Shown: in pieces, positions 7,917 through 15,534 of the stretch
Layout of the letters: each line of letters opens with the position of its first letter
How positions within the stretch are numbered: position 1 is the first letter of the stretch
Source: Photobacterium iliopiscarium
Lineage (GTDB): Bacteria > Pseudomonadota > Gammaproteobacteria > Enterobacterales > Vibrionaceae
NCBI RefSeq assembly: GCF_003026395.1
Contig: NZ_PYOO01000001.1
Span: 310,001 to 374,000 of the forward strand
Direction: 5' to 3'
Length of the DNA: 64,000 nucleotides
Made by a program: the position numbers and the translations under genes
Notes under the pieces: generated by a model
What the model was told of the DNA's origin: nothing
What the model saw: the letters and a program-made list of their open reading frames with translations, nothing else
Databases searched by the model: none

Positions 7917-8771
7917 TTATGCTGGAACTGAAAACAACATCTCTAAATCATAATTATCATTCGCCAATACACGTTTTAAGCGAGTAAGATTTTTTATTTG
8001 TAATTGTCTGATCCGTTCTCGTGTTAATCCAACAGCATCTGCAACTTCTTGTAATGTTTGCGGTTCATGGCCTAATAAACCAAAACGGCGACAAATAATT
8101 TCACGATCTCGTTCTGTTAACGTAAATAACATTTTTTTAGTGATAATTTGAAGATCATTGCTATCTAATTCTTGCTCTAAATTAGACGTTTCATCAGCAA
8201 CAAAATAGGATAATGAATTATTATCATCTTCATTTAATGTTTGCTCAAAAGATAAAACATGCTGGTTATTTGTCATTAAAAATGAAACATCACTGACATC
8301 ACGCTGTAAATAATCAGCAATTTCTTCTGGTGAGGGTTCATTGTTATTTTTTGCCATTAAATCACGGTGAGCACGTAAAATAGTATTTACTTCTTTTGAT
8401 ACATGCACGGGTAAACGAATAGTACGACTTTGGTTATGAATGGCACGCTCAATCGTTTGTTTAATCCACCACGACGCATAAGTAGAAAACCGAAAACCTT
8501 TTTCTGGATCAAATTTTTCAACGGCGGTAATTAAACCGATATTGCCCTCATCAATCAAATCACTCAATAATAAAGTAGAAGCTCGATATTTTTTAGCTAA
8601 GCTAACAACAAGACGTAAATTAGATTCAATAAGAACACGTTTCGCTTTTTCATCACCCAATAATGATTTACGACTATAAAGAATCTCGTCTGTTTTTGTT
8701 AACAACGGTTTAAATGATATATCATTCAAATAAAGACGAACCACATCATTCTCAAATATTACTTCTTTCAT
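7917..8771 (-). CDS. RpoS-like group 2 sigma-70 factor (possibly RpoQ)
   Basis: 284 residues covering sigma regions 1.2 to 4.2: [12 protein letters not shown] and [10 protein letters not shown] (region 2.1-2.2), [11 protein letters not shown] (2.3-2.4), a region 3 with R-L-P-V-H-V, and region 4 ending in [10 protein letters not shown]. It lacks the longer N-terminal part of true RpoS (about 330 residues) and region 2 is divergent, so it looks like an additional RpoS paralogue. Vibrionaceae are known to carry one called RpoQ, linked to quorum-sensing output in Aliivibrio. Canonical rpoS context (nlpD, mutS) is absent. Predicted to direct RNA polymerase to a specialised promoter set. Confidence 0.85.
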   Translation of the reverse strand: MKEVIFENDVVRLYLNDISFKPLLTKTDEILYSRKSLLGDEKAKRVLIESNLRLVVSLAKKYRASTLLLSDLIDEGNIGLITAVEKFDPEKGFRFSTYASWWIKQTIERAIHNQSRTIRLPVHVSKEVNTILRAHRDLMAKNNNEPSPEEIADYLQRDVSDVSFLMTNNQHVLSFEQTLNEDDNNSLSYFVADETSNLEQELDSNDLQIITKKMLFTLTERDREIICRRFGLLGHEPQTLQEVADAVGLTRERIRQLQIKNLTRLKRVLANDNYDLEMLFSVPA

Positions 8772-8986
8772 ACATCATCCTTGAGTACCAATTGTTGCCC
8801 ATAAGTTGCATGTTAATTCCATTTTTATCCATTGTACAACAAATGATTACAAAAATTTAACTTAACGCAAGTAATACCGTTTAGACAGCAAAGAACAACC
8901 TTAATAGTTATTTCCTATGTATCAGATATCCGCGTAAGGTATAATCTTTGCTATCGTAAATATAAAAATAACAGAGTAGTTTCTTT

Positions 8987-9379
8987 ATGTATCCCTTCAT
9001 AAAAAAAACAATCATCGTCACCCTTACTGTAGGTACACTATTTTCAACCGCAGCAAATGCAACAGATTCAATTGTTGTTCAATCTTGTGTTAATAATCAA
9101 AATTATGATGAGCAAGGCCTTATTGATTGCCTACAACAAGCAACAAAAAATGCTAAAGAGCAAGTTTATAACTTTACCAATCAAGGTGAGATTTATAACA
9201 AAAAAATCACGAATCAATGCCATAACCAAAAAGCAGCCATTGATAAAGGACCTATTATTAGCAGCGATAATGCTAAATTAGCACAGTGTTATGCCAATGC
9301 ATGGTCAGCGGCACGTGATACTCTTCTTGGTGAAAAATACAACGTAAAATTAACAACTCATGTTTATAAGGATAAGTAA
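8987..9379 (+). CDS. Secreted Cys-containing protein of unknown function
   Basis: 130 residues with a clear signal peptide (Lys-rich start, hydrophobic core to about residue 22, A-x-A cleavage near 24-26). The mature part has four Cys (around C34, C48, C78 and C96) that could form two disulfides, and is rich in Asn, Gln and Lys. No family recognised. The stop codon TAA overlaps the ATG of the next small ORF by one base, so the two are probably co-translated. Confidence 0.7.
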   Translation: MYPFIKKTIIVTLTVGTLFSTAANATDSIVVQSCVNNQNYDEQGLIDCLQQATKNAKEQVYNFTNQGEIYNKKITNQCHNQKAAIDKGPIISSDNAKLAQCYANAWSAARDTLLGEKYNVKLTTHVYKDK

Positions 9380-9531
9380 TGAGACAATTATCTGATTATC
9401 AACAACAAATTCAGTCATTAATTTGTAATAATGAATATTCATTGCCACAAGCCATCTCAATATTAAGAGCATTACTTGAAGATATTGAGAACAATGATGC
9501 AATTACAGATACAGCCATGCATATTGAGTGA
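9379..9531 (+). CDS. Small protein, 50 residues, coupled to the secreted protein
   Basis: The ATG at 9379-9381 shares its A with the upstream stop codon, a classical coupled arrangement. The predicted peptide begins M-R-Q-L-S-D-Y-Q-Q-Q and has an acidic, helical C-terminal half without signal peptide or membrane segment. No family recognised. The coupling is the main evidence that it is real. Confidence 0.5.
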   Translation: MRQLSDYQQQIQSLICNNEYSLPQAISILRALLEDIENNDAITDTAMHIE

Positions 9532-9557
9532 ATTAAAATCCACACATTTAACCGCCG

Positions 9558-10478
9558 TTAAAATAAATTAACATCAACGGTTATAATATCATTATCAATA
9601 TATGACTCAATTTCTTGGTAAAGAAGTTGAGTTGCAGGATCTTGCATTTTTTCATAATTACTGACGAGATAATAACTCGGAATTTTATCTTGTATAATAT
9701 TCATATCAATAGCTTCTATAAGAACGCCTTGCTCTAAATACGACTCAATAAAAATACGATTTACAAATGCAATCCCAATTCCCTGTATTGCCGCTTCAAT
9801 CGCATGCATTGAATTCTGAAAATAGATCTTACTTTGATTTGGATGAGATTTAATATGATTGTTCGCTAAAATTAAATCCCATTGAATTAACCTATTTGTT
9901 GTTTCGATCAAAGTACTTGTAAATAATAATTCCATCGAATTTTTTGTAATGGGTTTATCAATATAATCAGGGGCACAAACAGCAACCATCTGTTCTTGGA
10001 ACAATAATCGACAATATTTTTCATTTGGCTTATCAATACTATAACGAATTGAAATATCTATTTTTTCTTTATTTAAATCTAACATCTCAATGGTATCAAC
10101 AAAAACAACAGAGATATCATTTTCACTTAAATAAGTATAATTAATTCGCGGCAATAACCACTTATTTAATAAAGTAGGAGGTATCGATACTGTTATTTTC
10201 TGCGTTTTTGTAACAAAGCCAATATCTGTTGTCGCCTGATCTAGATCTCTTAAAATCAAACCAATACGGTTAAAATAACGTACTCCCGCGTTAGTTAGTT
10301 TAATACCACGATGCTGTCGAATAAATAATTTTTGACCTATAAATCCTTCAAGAGTCTGAATCTGATGGCTCACTGCACCTGGTGTGACAAATAATTCTTC
10401 AGCTGCTAGCTTAAAACTTTGTAACCTTGCAGAGGCTTCAAAATAAATAATACCTTTTAAAGGGGGAAATGATCTCAC
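9558..10478 (-). CDS. LysR-family regulator (GcvA-like subgroup)
   Basis: 306 residues. Residues 1-65 are the winged helix-turn-helix: P-P-L-K-G-I-I-Y-F-E-A-S-A-R then F-K-L-A-A-E-E-L-F-V-T-P-G-A-V-S-H-Q-I. The P-G-A-V-S-H-Q-I form is typical of GcvA/AmpR-like LysR proteins. The rest is the periplasmic-binding-like effector domain. It is divergent from the PEBP-type gene at 10639 with about 160 bp between the starts, which suggests that it controls that gene and itself from the shared region. Effector unknown. Confidence 0.9.
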   Translation of the reverse strand: MRSFPPLKGIIYFEASARLQSFKLAAEELFVTPGAVSHQIQTLEGFIGQKLFIRQHRGIKLTNAGVRYFNRIGLILRDLDQATTDIGFVTKTQKITVSIPPTLLNKWLLPRINYTYLSENDISVVFVDTIEMLDLNKEKIDISIRYSIDKPNEKYCRLLFQEQMVAVCAPDYIDKPITKNSMELLFTSTLIETTNRLIQWDLILANNHIKSHPNQSKIYFQNSMHAIEAAIQGIGIAFVNRIFIESYLEQGVLIEAIDMNIIQDKIPSYYLVSNYEKMQDPATQLLYQEIESYIDNDIITVDVNLF

Positions 10479-10638
10479 ATTTAATCCTTAAGTGATTTTT
10501 TCTCAACTATCGATGCAGTTCTATTGATTTGAGCTATTGTAACTAATAACACATTATATGTAGAAGATATTTCATTCTACTATTTAGCATGATGAAACAT
10601 TAGAATAACATTCATTTTAACCATCCATAGGCATAATA

Positions 10639-11193
10639 ATGAAAATTAAAACAATCACTGTGGCGCTGCTTTTTGCTCTACCTACTTTTATGTCACAAGC
10701 CGCAATGACATTAACCAGTCAAAATATTACCAATAATCAAACATTAAATAACCAGCAACTGTTTAACCAATGGGGCTGTACAGGTAAAAATGAATCACCA
10801 CAATTAACGTGGACCGATGTTCCAGCGGGAACGAAAAGTTTTGCAGTAACCATGTATGATCCAGATGCACCAACAGGAAGTGGTTGGTGGCACTGGAGTG
10901 TGATCAATATTCCGGCTGATGTACATTCACTTGTTGAAGGAGCTGGTACTGTTGGTGGTAAAGCACTACCAAAAGGTGCAAGTATGGTAACAAATGACTT
11001 TGGTTTTAAAGGCTTCGGTGGCGCATGTCCACCGCCAAAAGCTAAGCCACATAATTATCAAATTACAGTTTATGCATTAAATACTGCCAATATTAAATTA
11101 CCTGAAAATGCATCACCCGCATTAGCCGGTTATAACATTCTTGCCCACGTTATTGGTAAAGCTCGCCTTATCGCACCAACAAATGCACGATAA
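10639..11193 (+). CDS. Periplasmic YbhB/YbcL-type PEBP protein
   Basis: 184 residues with an N-terminal signal peptide ending at A-A about residue 22. The mature part has the PEBP signature: N-E-S-P-Q-L-T-W, then Y-D-P-D-A-P-T-G-S-G-W-W-H-W near residues 73-86, and the G-Y-x-P-P-like segment F-G-G-A-C-P-P-P. YbhB/YbcL proteins belong to the phosphatidylethanolamine-binding/Raf-kinase-inhibitor fold; their bacterial ligands are mostly unknown. It is divergent from a LysR gene and followed by its own terminator. Confidence 0.92.
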   Translation: MKIKTITVALLFALPTFMSQAAMTLTSQNITNNQTLNNQQLFNQWGCTGKNESPQLTWTDVPAGTKSFAVTMYDPDAPTGSGWWHWSVINIPADVHSLVEGAGTVGGKALPKGASMVTNDFGFKGFGGACPPPKAKPHNYQITVYALNTANIKLPENASPALAGYNILAHVIGKARLIAPTNAR

Positions 11194-11210
11194 TAACAAT
11201 TAGTGTATTG

Positions 11211-11238
11211 AAGCCACTTTACTAAGAGTGGCTTTTAA
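11211..11238 (+). terminator. Terminator after the PEBP gene
   Basis: Eight-bp stem AAGCCACT/AGTGGCTT (11211-11218 / 11227-11234) followed by T's. Confidence 0.8.
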
Positions 11239-11413
11239 CCATCGACTTCTTAGATATATCTCTCTACTGCCTCCTAATTATAAGTAATTTATACTTCATC
11301 ATCACCAGATACCGCTTATCATTCTGTTTATTCATTCAATGTAAAATACAGCTACCATTCATATACAGAATACAATACCATTAAAAAACACATTGCACTC
11401 ACAAAGGAATAAC

Positions 11414-11635
11414 ATGCAATATTGGAAGGAACTTCATCTAACAAATCAAACAATAACGGGCATATCATCATCAATTAATGTCGTTTATCCACCAGAATTT
11501 GAATGTAATATACTCGATGAAATACAATCTTTAAAAACGACTTATCATTGCCCACAGATATTTAAGAGAGCTGTTATTAGTATAATTTGTGCTTATGATG
11601 GTCGATTAGTTAGTTTTACTCAAAGTAACAACTAA
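11414..11635 (+). CDS. Hypothetical protein, 73 residues
   Basis: Start chosen at 11414 (M-Q-Y-W-K-E) because an AAAGGA site lies 6 nt upstream; an in-frame ATG at 11393 lacks one. No membrane segment or signal peptide. Contains two Cys-containing stretches (F-E-C-N-I and Y-H-C-P-Q-I). Family not recognised. Confidence 0.5.
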   Translation: MQYWKELHLTNQTITGISSSINVVYPPEFECNILDEIQSLKTTYHCPQIFKRAVISIICAYDGRLVSFTQSNN

Positions 11636-11659
11636 TATTATGCTTTGATTATAATTAAG

Positions 11660-11779
11660 ATGTTATATCAAATAGGTAAAAGTATTTCGAACGAAAACAG
11701 TGCAGGAAATGATACATTAGCAGAAGAAATTAACGCGGTGATTAAATACAAACCCCAGATACTACAAAAGCGTAAATAA
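11660..11779 (+). CDS. Possible small ORF, 39 residues
   Basis: Short ORF between the 73-residue gene and the cold-shock gene, beginning M-L-Y-Q-I-G-K-S and ending in a basic tail. Its stop codon lies inside the left arm of the next terminator, which is compact but not proof. No clear ribosome site. Could be noise or the remains of a gene. Confidence 0.25.
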   Translation: MLYQIGKSISNENSAGNDTLAEEINAVIKYKPQILQKRK

Positions 11780-11798
11780 CAGAGTTATTTACGCTTTT
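11770..11798. terminator. Strong hairpin between small ORF and cold-shock gene
   Basis: Eleven-bp perfect stem (11770-11780 / 11784-11794) with T's after it on the plus strand and A's before it; probably ends transcription of the minus-strand cold-shock gene too. Confidence 0.85.
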
Positions 11799-11825
11799 AT
11801 CAAATTTTATAGATTAACTATAAAA

Positions 11826-12038
11826 TTATAGAGCTACAACGTTTGCAGCTTGAAGACCTTTTTGGCCTTGCTCTACTTCAAAAGACACTTTCTGGCCTTC
11901 AGCAAGAGTTTTGAAGCCTTCAGAAGCGATTGCACGGAAGTGAACGAATACGTCAGCGCCGCCATTGTCTTGAGTAATAAAACCAAAACCTTTCTCTTCG
12001 TTAAACCACTTTACTAGACCAGTTGATTTGTTAGACAT
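11826..12038 (-). CDS. CspA-family cold-shock protein
   Basis: 70 residues, a single cold-shock domain with RNP1 K-G-F-G-F-I and RNP2 V-F-V-H-F, plus the N-terminal G-L-V-K-W-F-N. Known role: single-stranded RNA/DNA binding protein acting as an RNA chaperone. Several paralogues usually exist per Vibrionaceae genome, so I do not give a specific csp symbol. About 200 nt of upstream sequence without an ORF could be the long structured leader common to cold-induced csp mRNAs. Confidence 0.95.
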
Positions 12039-12379
12039 GATGTGTCCCTTATATAAATTCTTTAAAATTATCGCAAAATGCGATGCACTGAAGCTTGAGT
12101 TACTATATATGACGATGAAAAGCGAAGGGAAACACTAGCTTACACAACAATAACGAAGATGCTTCTAAGGGTTTTTCTTTAACTTAATTCTCAATCAATA
12201 ACTCTAGCTACAGAGTAAGCATATATTGTCATTAAACTATGTGTTTGTAAAGTTTTTTATAGGTCCGCTTTGGCAACCGTATAAAAAGAAAGCACCACTA
12301 TCAGCAACCATAGTTTCATCTGGCTATAAATAATAACAGTAATAATAAAATCAAGTTATTATGACCAAATTATAGCCAA
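12039..12379. other. Leader/promoter region of the cold-shock gene
   Basis: About 340 bp with no ORF, ending at the emrB terminator. A long 5' leader for the cold-shock mRNA is expected here, but I see no sequence that I can call a cold box. Confidence 0.4.
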
Positions 12380-12383
12380 GAAA

Positions 12384-12404
12384 AAAGGCAAAATATCTGC
12401 CTTT
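12384..12404 (-). terminator. emrB terminator
   Basis: AAAGGCA/TGCCTTT stem (12384-12390 / 12398-12404), followed by a T run on the minus strand. Confidence 0.7.
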
Positions 12405-12437
12405 ATACTAATATTTCAACAAATAAAAATAGCCCGA

Positions 12438-13946
12438 TTAATGCCCATTAACTGCATTTTTTTTAAATCGATATAAAGCCAATAATGGTAATAGTGCAAC
12501 ATAAGAAAACATCAAAAAACCAAACGTATAGACGAAAGCAAGTAATGTCGATTGTTGATGTAATAATGCACTCACTTGAGCAATGAAATTAGGATCAGTC
12601 ACCGTCGTATGATGCTGCATTGCCTGCTGCTGTAAGATTGGATTCGTTGCTGTAATATCAGCACCTAACGCATGCCACTCACGCTGCTGAGTACGACTAA
12701 AATACGTATTTACGATTGATATACCAAATGAACTACCAATAGTTCGGCAAAGATTGAACATCACCGCACCACCGACAGCATATTTTTGATCTATCGTTCG
12801 ATATGCCATTTGGCTTAACGGCGCAAATACCAACCCCATTCCCATCCCTTGAATGATTGACGGTATTAATACCCAATAAAAATTAATATTCATTGAGTAC
12901 TGCATCATTAAATAAGTACCAAAAATATTAAAACAAAGCCCTACCGCCACCAGCATTCGTGGATCTAATCGATCCATATATTGTGCCATTATTAATAACA
13001 CAATAGCGGAAGCTAATCCTCGCGGAGCCATCACAAACCCTGTTGTTTCTACGGGGTAATGTAACAACTGTTCCAACATCATAGGCTGTAATTGAGTAAT
13101 ACCAAACAGCCCCATAGAAAAACCTGCCATAATCAAACATGATACGGCAAGATTGCGGTCTTTTAATAACCACATTGGGGCAATATCCCCTTTTGTACGC
13201 CATGAACGTACAATAAAGAATACCCAAGCAATTGCACTGATGATCAATGAAAATAGAATAAAGTTAGATTCAAACCACCCTTCTTCATTACCTCTATCAA
13301 GTACCATTTGTAATAGACCAATACCAATAGTCATACCGATAACTAATGGCCAATCTAGTTTAGTTTCACCTTTACCTTCAATCTTAACAAACAGATAAAC
13401 TAATGTTAGGCACAATGCGCCGACAGGGACGTTAACATAGAAAATCCAACGCCAGTCCATATTCTCAGTGATAATACCACCGACAGTTGGGCCTAAAATC
13501 GGACCTAGTAAAATACCCACACTAAATAATGCCATTGCTTTACCACGCTGATTTGCGGGATAAATTTGCACCATCGTTGATTGTGCTAATGGAATAACAG
13601 AGGCACCAAAGGCACCTTGCATAATACGAAAGGTAACCATTTCAGCAAGGCTATCAGCTTGACCACATAAAGCCGAAGTAATGATAAAACCAACCACTGA
13701 AACAATCAGTAATCTGCGCACACCAAATTTAAGTGCAAAATAACTTGCAAGAGGTATACAAATCGCTTCTGCCATTGAATAAGAAGTAAGTACCCACGTA
13801 ACCTGTTCAGATGTAACCCCTAATGCCCCCATCATATGTGGTAAAGCAACATTGGCAATCGTCATATCCAGCAATACCATGATCGCTGATAACATAACGG
13901 CTAAGGTGATCCATAAACGGTTAGCTGGTGTGACTGACTGACTCAT
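12438..13946 (-). CDS. emrB: EmrB-like DHA2-family drug:H+ antiporter
   Basis: 502 residues, 14 predicted membrane segments. Shows DHA2 motifs: L-D-M-T-I-A-N-V-A-L-P in the first helix, R-I-M-Q-G-A-F-G-A in motif B and G-P-I-L-G-P-T-V-G-G in motif C, followed by N-W-R-W-I-F-Y-V-N-V-P-like W-R-W-I-F. Known role: inner-membrane pump of a tripartite multidrug exporter working with the EmrA adaptor and a TolC-type channel. The ATG overlaps the emrA stop by one base. No adjacent regulator or outer-membrane gene; a TolC gene elsewhere would be used. Confidence 0.92.
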   Translation of the reverse strand: MSQSVTPANRLWITLAVMLSAIMVLLDMTIANVALPHMMGALGVTSEQVTWVLTSYSMAEAICIPLASYFALKFGVRRLLIVSVVGFIITSALCGQADSLAEMVTFRIMQGAFGASVIPLAQSTMVQIYPANQRGKAMALFSVGILLGPILGPTVGGIITENMDWRWIFYVNVPVGALCLTLVYLFVKIEGKGETKLDWPLVIGMTIGIGLLQMVLDRGNEEGWFESNFILFSLIISAIAWVFFIVRSWRTKGDIAPMWLLKDRNLAVSCLIMAGFSMGLFGITQLQPMMLEQLLHYPVETTGFVMAPRGLASAIVLLIMAQYMDRLDPRMLVAVGLCFNIFGTYLMMQYSMNINFYWVLIPSIIQGMGMGLVFAPLSQMAYRTIDQKYAVGGAVMFNLCRTIGSSFGISIVNTYFSRTQQREWHALGADITATNPILQQQAMQHHTTVTDPNFIAQVSALLHQQSTLLAFVYTFGFLMFSYVALLPLLALYRFKKNAVNGH

Positions 13947-14992
13947 TAGTTAGTCTCTGATTGGGTATCAATAATAACATTTGCACTCGCACCAACACGA
14001 AGTAATGGCTTATTTTTCAAATCAATAAACTTCACTCGTACAGGAAAACGCTGTGGTACTTTCACCCAGTTACCCGTTGCATTTTCAGCAGGCAATAATG
14101 AAAAAGACGAACCACTCGCAGGTGAAAGCGCTTCAACTTTAGCGTGGTATGTTACATCAGGATACATATCTAAAACGACAGTTGCTGTCATGCCTATTTT
14201 TAACAAACCAATGTCTTTTTCTTTATAGTTCGCTTGTAACCATGCGGTATTATCTTCAATTAACGGCATCATCGCTAAACCTGGAGAAACAACGCTACCA
14301 GGACGGACACTGATCTTACCTAATTCACCATCATATGGTGCATAAATATTAGTATAAGACAGATTTAACGTCGCTTGGCTTAAAGCAGCAGCAGCTTGTT
14401 TTACCTGTGGTGCTTCATCGCCTTTAGCACCTTGTTGGTTAATCAATTGCGACATTTTTGCACGAGCAGCTTCCAGTGACGTTTGCGCACCGGCTAACTT
14501 AGCTTTTACATCATCACCTTGTTGTGCGGGTAATAATTTACGACTGACTAAATCCATTACTCGATGGTAAGTTTTTTGAACATCAACAAGGTTTGCATCA
14601 GCCGCACGAACATTAGCACTGGCGGCTAAAATTGCATCATCCGTTGCTTTATTTTGTTGAGTAGCCACTTCATAAGCCGCTTTTACTTGTTCTAACTGAA
14701 TTTCATAAGATGCGGGATCAATCTTAACTAATAAATCCCCTTCAGCAACATGTTGATAATTTTCAACATTAACACTTAATACCTTGCCACTAATTTGTGG
14801 GGCAACATAAAGAATATTGGCATGTATATAAGCATCATCCGTACTTGGATATAACTTTTGATGACGAATATAAAAGTATCCGGCGGTAGCTAAACATGCT
14901 GCAATAACAACAAAAACAATTAAATTGCGGAATTTATTTGACTTTTTTTCTAAATTTGACGGTTCTGTTTGAGCCATATCTGTCGTTGCCAT
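13946..14992 (-). CDS. emrA: EmrA-like membrane-fusion (HlyD-family) adaptor
   Basis: 348 residues: cytoplasmic N terminus, one membrane segment (about 24-43), then T-D-D-A-Y-I-H-A-N and V-A-P-Q-I-S-G-K-V, the hallmark of the EmrA/HlyD barrel-lipoyl start. A helical hairpin spans about residues 90-190 and a second barrel half follows. First gene of the emrAB pair, overlapping emrB by one base. Known role: periplasmic adaptor linking the EmrB pump to TolC. Confidence 0.92.
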   Translation of the reverse strand: MATTDMAQTEPSNLEKKSNKFRNLIVFVVIAACLATAGYFYIRHQKLYPSTDDAYIHANILYVAPQISGKVLSVNVENYQHVAEGDLLVKIDPASYEIQLEQVKAAYEVATQQNKATDDAILAASANVRAADANLVDVQKTYHRVMDLVSRKLLPAQQGDDVKAKLAGAQTSLEAARAKMSQLINQQGAKGDEAPQVKQAAAALSQATLNLSYTNIYAPYDGELGKISVRPGSVVSPGLAMMPLIEDNTAWLQANYKEKDIGLLKIGMTATVVLDMYPDVTYHAKVEALSPASGSSFSLLPAENATGNWVKVPQRFPVRVKFIDLKNKPLLRVGASANVIIDTQSETN

Positions 14993-15459
14993 GGATTTAT
15001 CCTATTTAGCTAATCATTAGCTAAACTTGAGTCTAGATGATAGGGATTATTTTAGCTGAAAATGTTTTTTCTATTCATAATTAGCACATATCCACATTAA
15101 TAATAGTGTTATGACGTTGGTATAAATATAACAACAACAATTAAAGCCTTGAAATAATAAGCTTGCATACCGCTGCTTTCAAGTGCAGAACACCATGATA
15201 ATCAATACAAACTTGTATAATAATGGGGATTTTCAGCTATTAGTTAATATGAATTAGAGTAAAAGCATTAAATTAGTGATTTTACGTGATTAAATAACCT
15301 TAATCAGAGTATTTTCAATTCAGGTTAGTGTTTTAGTTTAAATATAAGAACTTAATAACCATATTTATTTACGCCCACTTTTTAATCGCTTTGTAACGAA
15401 TACGTTCACTAAAATAAAGTTTCTCTTTATTGCGATATAATTTAGGCAAATCTAAAAAC
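14993..15459. other. Intergenic region upstream of emrA
   Basis: About 470 bp, A+T-rich, holding the emrA promoter; no ORF or RNA gene that I can support. No MarR-type regulator gene lies here, unlike E. coli where emrR precedes emrAB. Confidence 0.5.
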
Positions 15460-15485
15460 AAAACCCCAATATATATTGAGGTTTT
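15460..15485 (-). terminator. Terminator of the Dld-II-like gene
   Basis: AAAACC-x-CAAT/ATTG-x-GGTTTT hairpin at 15460-15485 just beyond the minus-strand stop. Confidence 0.7.
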
Positions 15486-15534
15486 ATAAAAGATAAAATT
15501 CGAGCGTTGTTTATCATAAATAAACTATTAATGA

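Noticed and set aside
7917-8771. Calling the sigma factor rpoS itself
   Set aside because: Too short, region 2 is divergent, and nlpD/mutS are not adjacent; a paralogue is more likely.
12039-12260. Canonical cold box in the cold-shock gene leader
   Set aside because: The leader length would fit, but no sequence close to the known E. coli box was seen.
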